Shown here: piece after piece, positions 57,367 through 64,000 of the stretch
Layout: each line of letters starts with the position of its first letter
Numbering within the stretch: the stretch's first letter is position 1
Origin: Sphingobacteriales bacterium 50-39
GTDB lineage: Bacteria; Bacteroidota; Bacteroidia; Chitinophagales; Chitinophagaceae
DNA length: 64,000 nt
Assembly: GCA_001898505.1 (NCBI GenBank)
Contig: MKTZ01000008.1
Coordinates: 186,001-250,000, forward strand
Reading direction: 5' to 3'
The notes under the pieces: generated by a model
Database searches by the model: none
Told to the model about the DNA's origin: nothing
The model's input: the letters and a program-made list of their open reading frames with translations, nothing else
Position numbers and translations under genes: made by a program

Positions 57367-58896
57367 TTAGACCTGTCCCCAGCTGTCTCTGTCCAGGCAT
57401 CTATATTGTATTGCCTCCGCCAGGTGCCCGGGCTTGATGTACTCTTCTCCGGCAAGGTCTGCAATGGTCCTGCTTACTTTTAGGATACGGTCGTAGGCTC
57501 TGGCTGACAAATGAAGCCGGTTCATTGCATCCCGCAATAATTTCTCTCCTACAGGGTCTATTCGACAAAACTCTCGTGTCATTTTGGTGGTGAGCTGTGC
57601 GTTGGTTAGCGTTTTTTTGTACCGCCGGCGTTGTTTTTCCCGGGCGGCGATCACCTGCGCCCGTATGGCAGAAGAAGATTCGCTGGCGGTGGTAGCGGAT
57701 AAGTGTGCGTATGGGACGGGTACAACTTCTACGTGGAGATCAATACGGTCCAACAGAGGGCCAGATATCTTGTTCAGATATTTCTGTACGGCTCCGGGAA
57801 GACAGTTACATTCCTTATCGGGATGGTTATAATACCCGCAAGGACATGGGTTCATGGCGGCCAGCAGCATAAAGTTGGCCGGGAACTCAACGGACATCTT
57901 AGCCCGGCTGACGGTGACCTTTCCATCCTCCATCGGTTGACGCATTACTTCCAGCACCGATCTCGAGAACTCCGGCAGCTCATCCAGGAACAGGACACCA
58001 TTATGGGCCAGTGATATTTCTCCCGGCTGGGGTATACTTCCCCCTCCCACCAGGGCATTGCCGGAAATCGTATGGTGAGGGCTGCGGAAAGGCCGGGATG
58101 AAATAAGAGCGCTGTGTTCAGGCAGCCGGCCCGCCACGCTATGTATTTTGGTAGTCTCTAATGCTTCCTGCACACTCAATGGAGGCAGGATGGTGGGTAA
58201 TCTTCGGGCCAGCATGGTTTTGCCTGCTCCTGGCGCCCCAATGAGCAATGTGTTGTGTCCTCCCGCAGCAGCTATCTCCAGTGCGCGTTTAATATATTCC
58301 TGTCCCCTGACATCGGTGAAATCAAGTTCTTCTGGTATTGGTGCTGTTCCGGCGTTCCCGTTCGCATCCATGGGCGGGCCGGAACATCCTTCCCGGAAGA
58401 ACTCAATCACCTCCCGGATGTGGGAAAAAGAAAATACCGGTAAGCCATTCACGATAGCTGCTTCTTTTGCGTTTTGCCGGGGAAGGATGAGCCCTTTGAA
58501 CCCGTCCTTTCGCGCCTGGATCGCAATAGGCAGGGCGCCTTTGATGGGATGGATACTGCCGTCCAATCCCAATTCCCCCATGATAAGATAGTCTTTTAAT
58601 TGTGCGGCGCCGGGTATCTGGTCTGTAGCCGCCAGAACTCCGAGCGCAATCGGCAGGTCAAAAGCTGCGCCGGATTTACGAATGCCTGCGGGTGCAAGAT
58701 TTACTATCAGCTTGGTGCGAGGCATATAAAAGCCATTGGTCTTTATGGCACTTTCCACTCTTTGCACGCTTTCTTTTACGGCATTGTCAGGCAGGCCAAC
58801 AATAAAAGTGTGCAAACCTTCTGTCACATTGACTTCGACGATGATCGTGATCGCCTCTACTCCGTATACGGCACTGCCAAAAGTCTTCACCAGCAT
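57367..58896 (-). CDS. YifB/ComM family Mg-chelatase-like AAA+ ATPase
   Basis: A 509-residue protein. The N-terminal ChlI/LonC-like domain (~1-180: VEAITIIVEVNVTEGLHTFI, VGLPDNAVKESVQRVESAIK, NLAPAGIRKSGAAFDLPIAL) is followed by an AAA+ module (~190-420) with Walker A IGAPGAGKTMLARRLPTIL, LFLDELPEFSR (Walker B) and SRAKMSVEFPANFMLLAAMN. The C-terminal domain has RYKKTLTNAQLTTKMTREF and LSARAYDRILKVSRTIADL. ComM homologues are helicases extending recombination in natural transformation (established for Vibrio); the role here is inferred by family. It follows the MutS-like gene on the same strand after ~97 bp. Confidence 0.9.
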   Translation of the reverse strand: MLVKTFGSAVYGVEAITIIVEVNVTEGLHTFIVGLPDNAVKESVQRVESAIKTNGFYMPRTKLIVNLAPAGIRKSGAAFDLPIALGVLAATDQIPGAAQLKDYLIMGELGLDGSIHPIKGALPIAIQARKDGFKGLILPRQNAKEAAIVNGLPVFSFSHIREVIEFFREGCSGPPMDANGNAGTAPIPEELDFTDVRGQEYIKRALEIAAAGGHNTLLIGAPGAGKTMLARRLPTILPPLSVQEALETTKIHSVAGRLPEHSALISSRPFRSPHHTISGNALVGGGSIPQPGEISLAHNGVLFLDELPEFSRSVLEVMRQPMEDGKVTVSRAKMSVEFPANFMLLAAMNPCPCGYYNHPDKECNCLPGAVQKYLNKISGPLLDRIDLHVEVVPVPYAHLSATTASESSSAIRAQVIAAREKQRRRYKKTLTNAQLTTKMTREFCRIDPVGEKLLRDAMNRLHLSARAYDRILKVSRTIADLAGEEYIKPGHLAEAIQYRCLDRDSWGQV

Positions 58897-58993
58897 GATC
58901 TCAGGATAAGTTTAAGCGGGTGAAGCTAGAAATTAATTCAATATAAAATGGAAAAACCTGTCGGGTGTTCCACAATGTTCCACGACGGCGGGG

Positions 58994-60310
58994 TCACAGT
59001 TTTTCCAGCATCTCCACCACCTTTTCCCTCTTCAGGATCAGATAGCCGATGCGGTCATTGCTGATGCCTTCTTTCAGCTGATAGCTGAACTCCAGCTGAT
59101 CGTTCTTTACCGCCGTCTCGAAGTAGCGGAAGGAGATATTGGGATACTGTTTCAGCTCTTCTCCAATCTCGTATAAATGGGTGGACAGGATGAACAAGGA
59201 CTGAGGGATGCGGATCAGCCCCTTGATGACGGCCGTCGAGCATTTCATAGCGTCCTGCATGTTGGTGCCTTTGAACAGCTCGTCGATGAGCACGAGCCAT
59301 TTCTTTTTACCGCTGATCTTTATCAAGGTGTCGCGTATGCGTTGCACTTCATTGAAGAAATAGCTTTCTCCTTTGGCGATATTGTCGACTACATTGATGT
59401 TGCTGAGGATGCCGTCGAAAAGGCTCAATTGCATGCTGGCGGCAGGTACGCCCATCCCCAGATGAGCCAGGAATACGGATACTCCGACGGCCCGTATGAA
59501 AGTGCTCTTTCCTGCCATATTCGCCCCCGTGAGAAAGAGAAAGTTGGTGGATTTGTCCATCTGGACATTATAGGCAACGGGAGTTGGCAATAAAATATGA
59601 TACAATGAGCTTACTTCCATAAAGGGGTCTTCGCTCCTGGTGAAGGTGGGGAAGGCCAGGCGATATTTCTTTACGGCCATGGCCATGGAATACCAGGCAT
59701 CCAGCTTGCTGTGTATCTCGATGAGGCCCTGCATCAGGCTTTTGGACCGCTCGCGGATATGATAGCCATAATGGACGACCTGTATGGCATTGAGCCGGAC
59801 GCCGGGCGTTGTTTTGGCAAGGGATTGCAATACATCGTTGTCCAGCAGCCGCCGGGCTCTTTCCAAAAGGGCTTTGAGCAGCGGGGGGCTATCGGGTTTA
59901 TTCAATAATCCCATCAGCTGGACCATGCCACGGATAAAATCTGCAAAATGACCGACAGAGTACCTTACCAGGGAATAGTCGGGTCCATGGAAGATCTTAT
60001 ACATCATGGCTCCCGGTAAATTATGGGATTGAGGCAGGGTATCGATAGCCGTCTCGTAAAATCGTTCCATTACCATCACCGTACCATTGCTGATGGTCAA
60101 TGGCCATTCATCAGCATGTTGCAGGATAAGGGTAAGTATCTGCTGTGTTTCCAGGATGGGTCCAAGGGCGCCAAAGGGGTGGTTGAAATATTCCAGCAGC
60201 TGGTCTTTTCCTGCCTGCGTACGGGTGAGGTCCAGCTTGTGAAAGACGGAAAATTCTTCCTCCTGGCTGAATAATGACAGGTCCGAATAGGTTGTATAGT
60301 CGATGTCCAT
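58994..60310 (-). CDS. MutS-like ATPase without mismatch-recognition domain
   Basis: A 438-residue protein. The C-terminal ~200 residues are a MutS family ATPase: Walker A FLTGANMAGKSTFIRAVGVS, FFNEVQRIRDTLIK, Walker B WLVLIDELFKGTN and ILSTHLYEIGEEL. The N-terminal part is helical (core/lever-like) and there is no mismatch-binding domain I or the FxE motif of MutS, nor a Smr endonuclease domain as in MutS2. Proteins of this short form are common in Bacteroidota; function unknown. The start is 6 bp after the dihydroorotase stop, so they form an operon. Confidence 0.8.
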   Translation of the reverse strand: MDIDYTTYSDLSLFSQEEEFSVFHKLDLTRTQAGKDQLLEYFNHPFGALGPILETQQILTLILQHADEWPLTISNGTVMVMERFYETAIDTLPQSHNLPGAMMYKIFHGPDYSLVRYSVGHFADFIRGMVQLMGLLNKPDSPPLLKALLERARRLLDNDVLQSLAKTTPGVRLNAIQVVHYGYHIRERSKSLMQGLIEIHSKLDAWYSMAMAVKKYRLAFPTFTRSEDPFMEVSSLYHILLPTPVAYNVQMDKSTNFLFLTGANMAGKSTFIRAVGVSVFLAHLGMGVPAASMQLSLFDGILSNINVVDNIAKGESYFFNEVQRIRDTLIKISGKKKWLVLIDELFKGTNMQDAMKCSTAVIKGLIRIPQSLFILSTHLYEIGEELKQYPNISFRYFETAVKNDQLEFSYQLKEGISNDRIGYLILKREKVVEMLEKL

Positions 60311-60316
60311 AATGAT

Positions 60317-61663
60317 CTATTTGTCCGGCTCAAACTTCAGCCGTTGTCCCCATTGAGACTCATCAAACCCTCCATTTCCATAAACCAGGTGTCCATTTAC
60401 AAAAGTATGGGTGACCGTGGCCGGGAATTCAAATCCTTCGAGGGGACTCCAGCCGCACTTGTACAAAATATTTTCTTTGCCGGCCCTCCATGGCTTATTC
60501 ATATCGACAATTACGAGGTCTCCCCAATATCCTTCCCGGATAAATCCTCTTTCGGCGATGCGGAAGCAGGTCGCCACGGCATGGCTCATTTTTTCCACCA
60601 CCTTCTCCAAACTTATCTTTCCTTCCTTTACATAATGCAACATCAGTGAGAGGGAATGCTGCACCAGGGGCAGACCTGCATGCGCCTTTTCATAAATATC
60701 CCCTTTTTCCTCCAATGTATGCGGGGCGTGATCGGTGGCTATCAGGTCCAGTCTGTCATCCAGCAACGCCTTCCACAGGGCATCCCTATTATTGGGCGCC
60801 TTGATGGCAGGATTGCATTTTATCCGATTGCCCAGGGTCGCATAGTCATCACTGGTGAAATGCAGGTGGTGGACACAGACCTCGGATGTGATCCTCTTGT
60901 CTTTCAGCGGTAGAAAGTTACTGAAAAGCTGCATCTCCTTTTCCGTGGAAAGATGGAATACATGCAGGCGGGAATTATATTTCTTGGCGAACTGTATGGC
61001 GGTGAGAGAAGACTCGAAACAGGCTTCTTCATTCCTGATCCGTGGATGATCCGCCGCTACCAGCGGCCGGCCCTCCTTTTTGATATTTTCCAGGTTCTGG
61101 CGAATGATCTTTTCGTCTTCACAATGGGTGGCGATCAATACCTCGCTGTCCCGGAAAAGCCTGTCCAGGGTGAGGTAGTTATCCACCAGCAGATTGCCGG
61201 TGGAGGCGCCCATAAATATCTTGATCCCGCAAACATCCTTTTTCTTTTCGTTGGTCCGTAATGCCTCGTCGGCATTGTCATTGGACGTCCCCATATAAAA
61301 AGAGTAATTAGCCAGGGAGCTTCGGGCCCCGATGGCGTACTTATCTTCCAGCAGGTCCTGTGTAAATACGGGCGGCAGCGTATTGGGCATTTCCATAAAA
61401 GAGGTGACGCCCCCTGCCACGGCTGCCTTTGCCTCGGTATAGATAGTAGCCTTGTGGGTTAGTCCCGGCTCGCGGAAATGCACCTGGTCATCGATGGCTC
61501 CGGGCAATAAATACCTGCCTTCGCCGTTGATCTCGGTTACGGCAAAGTCCGGAGTAATCCCCGTTGCTATTTTTTCGATGCGTCCGTCCTTTAGTAGTAA
61601 ATCTGAGGTAATGATCTTACCTTCGTTGACTATGGAAATGTTCCTGATCAGGTAATTATGCAT
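60317..61663 (-). CDS. pyrC: Dihydroorotase-like amidohydrolase
   Basis: A ~448-residue amidohydrolase (ATG at 61661-61663, MHNYLIRNISIVNEGKIITS). It should cyclise carbamoyl aspartate to dihydroorotate. Conserved: GAIDDQVHFREPGLTHKATI, then VTSFMEMPNT, GIKIFMGASTGNL (bridging Lys), ATHCEDEK, LHVFHLS and ATDHAPHT (catalytic Asp). The first metal-binding motif is unusual: the usual HxH is QxH here (Q60, H62). It is divergent from the outer-membrane protein gene and upstream of the MutS-like gene. pyrD is at 26.4 kb. Confidence 0.8.
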   Translation of the reverse strand: MHNYLIRNISIVNEGKIITSDLLLKDGRIEKIATGITPDFAVTEINGEGRYLLPGAIDDQVHFREPGLTHKATIYTEAKAAVAGGVTSFMEMPNTLPPVFTQDLLEDKYAIGARSSLANYSFYMGTSNDNADEALRTNEKKKDVCGIKIFMGASTGNLLVDNYLTLDRLFRDSEVLIATHCEDEKIIRQNLENIKKEGRPLVAADHPRIRNEEACFESSLTAIQFAKKYNSRLHVFHLSTEKEMQLFSNFLPLKDKRITSEVCVHHLHFTSDDYATLGNRIKCNPAIKAPNNRDALWKALLDDRLDLIATDHAPHTLEEKGDIYEKAHAGLPLVQHSLSLMLHYVKEGKISLEKVVEKMSHAVATCFRIAERGFIREGYWGDLVIVDMNKPWRAGKENILYKCGWSPLEGFEFPATVTHTFVNGHLVYGNGGFDESQWGQRLKFEPDK

Positions 61664-61699
61664 AAAAAATAATTGAGCCATACCCGGCGTTCCAATTCT

Positions 61700-63406
61700 A
61701 TGATGCAATTTATAAAAACCATCGCTAGGCTGCTGATAATTTCGGGATTTCCCATCTTTGCCTCCGCGCAATCGACATTTTTACCCCAGGGGTCCAAGTT
61801 CGAGCATTTCCTGGACAGGATGGAAATACTGCAGCAAAGGGATTCTGCACTCAATATCACTACCGACAAGCCTATATCCCGACGTTCGGCTGTCCGGATA
61901 GCCGAGCTGGCCGACTCTCTATATCATTTTTATCCTTACGACGATATATATCATATTTCACCGGTGGACAGGCAGAATCTTCAGTCCTTGCTGATGAACA
62001 ATGCTGAATGGGTCAGCGGCAGCAAAGATAGCTTTGCGTCGAGGCATCCCTGGTGGAATACCTTTTATAAGGACAAGGCGAATTTTTACGAGGTGAATGA
62101 AAAGGATTTTTTTCTGGCTGTCAATCCTGTCATTCAGCAGACCCAGTCGGTGGAGACGGGCAATAAGTCCCGCGTTTTTCTCAACTCCAAGGGGCTTACT
62201 ATCCGGGGTCTGATCGCGGGCAAGCTGGGTTTTTCAGCTTATCTTACGGACAACCAGGAGCGGGGGCCGCAATATGTGATGGATCGCATAGCCCAGTTCA
62301 ATGCGGTGCCGGGCGCGGGATATTATAAGCCCTTTAAGCAGACGGGGGTGGATTATTATGACAACCGGGCATCCATCTACTTCAATGCCTGGAAATATTT
62401 CGATTTTCAATTCGGATACGACAAGAACTTTATTGGGAATGGGTACCGCAGCCTCTTTCTCAGCGACTATGCCGCCCCTTATCTTTTTCTGAAATTCAAT
62501 CTTCGGGTCTGGAAGCTGAATTACCAGAACATCTTTATGGAGCTGATCAGCCAGCATTTGTTGGGTGATTACCAATATCCGAAGAAATATGCCACGATCC
62601 ACCATCTCACTGTCAATGCGACGCCCTGGCTTACCCTGGGGCTTTATGAGAACATCGTGTTCAGCCGTCCCGATCACTACGATTTCACCTATCTCAACCC
62701 GGTGATCTTTTTGCCGTCGGCACAGCAGCAGAATGGCTCGCCCGACAAGACTACGGTGGGGTTTGATTTCAAGGCCAATGTCGGACATGCAACGCAGTTC
62801 TACGGGCAGCTGCTTATCAATGAATTTGTCCTGAGGGAGATCCGCCATTATTCAAGGGGATGGTGGGGGAATAAACAGGGACTTCAACTGGGCGTAAAAT
62901 ATATCGATGCTTTTGGAGTAAAGAACCTGGACCTGCAGGCGGAGACCAATATTGTAAGGCCCTATACGTATCAGCATGATGATTCGGTCGCCAACTACAG
63001 CCATTACAACCAGCAGCTCGCACATCCTCTGGGCGCCAATTTCGCGGAGTTCATCGCCATTGCTCATTATCAGCCCGCCTATAAATGGACGCTGGAAGGG
63101 AAGATCATTTATTATAAGCAAGGGCTCGATTCCGCCGGCGTCAATTTTGGGAGCAATGTTTTGGAGAACTATACTACCCGTCCCCGGGATTATGGGTTCA
63201 GCATCGGGTCGGGCATACCCGTCAATTGCGTCAATATCTCGGGACTTGTCTCCTATGAATGGAAGGAGAATCTCTCTCTCGATCTTTCCATCCAGTACAG
63301 GAAGTTTACGGCCAATGACCCTGCAGGCGTCTATCAAAACGGCAGTTCTACCCTATTTACGGCAGGAGTACGTCTGAATATGTTCCGTCGTCAGTATGAT
63401 TATTGA
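61700..63406 (+). CDS. Outer-membrane beta-barrel protein, Wzi/capsule-assembly-like
   Basis: A ~568-residue exported protein (ATG at 61700; signal MMQFIKTIARLLIISGFPIF, followed by ASAQ). A TTG nine codons earlier is less likely. The body is aromatic-rich with amphipathic beta strands (KLGFSAYLTDNQERGPQYVM, FDFQFGYDKNFIGNGYRSLF and LSDYAAPYLFLKF) resembling the Wzi/capsule-assembly family, and it ends in a typical barrel strand (LFTAGVRLNMFRRQYDY) with a C-terminal aromatic residue. In Bacteroidota similar proteins (RemB-type) affect surface polysaccharide or gliding. It diverges from the dihydroorotase gene, with 36 bp between the start codons. Identity at family level only. Confidence 0.65.
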   Translation: MMQFIKTIARLLIISGFPIFASAQSTFLPQGSKFEHFLDRMEILQQRDSALNITTDKPISRRSAVRIAELADSLYHFYPYDDIYHISPVDRQNLQSLLMNNAEWVSGSKDSFASRHPWWNTFYKDKANFYEVNEKDFFLAVNPVIQQTQSVETGNKSRVFLNSKGLTIRGLIAGKLGFSAYLTDNQERGPQYVMDRIAQFNAVPGAGYYKPFKQTGVDYYDNRASIYFNAWKYFDFQFGYDKNFIGNGYRSLFLSDYAAPYLFLKFNLRVWKLNYQNIFMELISQHLLGDYQYPKKYATIHHLTVNATPWLTLGLYENIVFSRPDHYDFTYLNPVIFLPSAQQQNGSPDKTTVGFDFKANVGHATQFYGQLLINEFVLREIRHYSRGWWGNKQGLQLGVKYIDAFGVKNLDLQAETNIVRPYTYQHDDSVANYSHYNQQLAHPLGANFAEFIAIAHYQPAYKWTLEGKIIYYKQGLDSAGVNFGSNVLENYTTRPRDYGFSIGSGIPVNCVNISGLVSYEWKENLSLDLSIQYRKFTANDPAGVYQNGSSTLFTAGVRLNMFRRQYDY

Positions 63407-63410
63407 GCGA

Positions 63411-64000
63411 TCACATCGCCAATAGTACCGCCACATAATGGCAAAGCGCCGCGGCCAATACAAATGCATGCCATACTGCGTGCGTGTATCGGTATTTGTC
63501 CCAGAGGTAGAAGACTGCGCCGATGGAATAAAGTATGGCGCCGATGATGACCAGCGTAAGCACTTCCTGTGGAAGGTGGTCAAAGAACCTACGGCCTCCG
63601 ACCACCATGATCCAGCCCATGGCGAGGTAGATGATAGTCGAGATGATCTCGAACCGGCCCGTAAACAATATTTTAAAGACCACTCCTGCGGCGGTCAGGG
63701 ACCATAGAATGGTCAAAAGGGTCATGCCGAAGGGATTGTTCATGTATACCAGCAGGAATGGAGTATAGGTGCCGGCGATGAAGAAGTAAATGCTTATGTG
63801 GTCGAAGATCTTTAAGGTTCTTTTTTGGCGCGGTTTTTTTGCCAGGTGATAGAGGGTGCTGGCGACGAAGGCCAGCAGAAAGCAAAATCCGTAGATGCAA
63901 CAACCGACGAGGCCTTTGGTATTGTCATGGAGGGTGGCTATTCCGGGAAGGGCCGGGAGCGCTGCGAGTCCGAACAACACACCTGCAGCGTGTGTAAGAC
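63411..64000 (-). CDS. Hemolysin III family (PAQR-like) membrane protein, partial
   Basis: The minus-strand frame is open to the right edge, so the N-terminus is missing. About 196 residues with seven membrane helices are visible. The family motifs are SLTHAAG-type just before the edge (LTHAAGVLFGLAALPAL), STLYHLAKKP (the TLYH motif), FDHISIYFFIAGTYTPFLL and the C-terminal HAVWHAFVLAAALCHYVAVL, the HxxxH of the putative zinc site. This is the HlyIII/YqfA family; despite the name, membrane hydrolase-like or lipid-related roles are likelier than hemolysis. The stop codon is 4 bp after the convergent outer-membrane protein gene. Confidence 0.9.
   Translation of the reverse strand, partial: LTHAAGVLFGLAALPALPGIATLHDNTKGLVGCCIYGFCFLLAFVASTLYHLAKKPRQKRTLKIFDHISIYFFIAGTYTPFLLVYMNNPFGMTLLTILWSLTAAGVVFKILFTGRFEIISTIIYLAMGWIMVVGGRRFFDHLPQEVLTLVIIGAILYSIGAVFYLWDKYRYTHAVWHAFVLAAALCHYVAVLLAM

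Overview
The window reads as chromosome of a member of the Bacteroidota, most like the family Chitinophagaceae (inference). Evidence: many intergenic -7 elements of the Bacteroidota form TAnnTTTG, two of them with a TTG-N19 -33 box; almost no Shine-Dalgarno sequences; a TonB receptor with a CarboxypepD-like N-domain; lipoproteins with short LxxC signals; DUF983 proteins; and the pheT / coiled-coil / zapA / rny order. GC is about 50%. There are no rRNA genes, CRISPR arrays, transposases or prophage genes. I see one tRNA, Leu(TAG).

Layout. 1-9.9 kb: a partial methyltransferase, PhnA, a Crp/Fnr regulator, a DUF983 protein, a decayed ATPase remnant, a lipoprotein, tRNA-Leu, rel (ppGpp), purA, a highly acidic protein and pabB. 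9.95-18.8 kb: a mostly minus-strand housekeeping block (lytic transglycosylase, gatA, tatA, rplS, rny, zapA, ZapB-like coiled coil, pheT). 19-28.7 kb: a DUF6600 lipoprotein, a phased DnaA-box cluster, dnaB, rsmE, terC, pyrD and a thiolase. 29-34.2 kb: response regulator, TPR histidine kinase and TonB receptor. 34.3-57.4 kb: a large surface-polysaccharide region. 57.4-64 kb: yifB/comM, a MutS-like ATPase, a dihydroorotase, a Wzi-like outer-membrane protein and a hemolysin III family protein.

Polysaccharide region. An 11-gene minus-strand block with very short gaps or overlaps (52159 down to 41034) encodes a flippase, two methyltransferases, glycosyltransferases, FdtA/FdtB for a 3-amino-3,6-dideoxyhexose, and two polymerase/ligase-type membrane proteins. 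Around it lie an MsbA-like exporter, a GT9 transferase, a third O-antigen-ligase-like protein with a Wzz-like partner, and, on the plus strand, two paralogous initiating sugar-phosphate transferases, a methyltransferase, a secreted clan GH-A-like glycosidase fused to DUF4214-like repeats, and a DUF983 protein. This is enough to start, build, flip, polymerise and control the length of a lipid-linked glycan. Nucleotide-sugar synthesis (RmlA/RmlB) and an FdtC acetyltransferase are not in the window.

Most unusual non-coding signals: (1) a multi-hairpin element with an identical 24-nt core and covarying stems upstream of two unrelated genes (19.05 and 28.87 kb), with a degenerate inverted copy at 54.3 kb; (2) tandem GTGT-containing units at 20-21 bp spacing in two unrelated intergenic regions (26.27 and 53.3 kb), which look like an operator for an unknown regulator; (3) DnaA boxes phased at 21 bp next to an AT-rich tract upstream of dnaB, and a second pair in the zapA leader.
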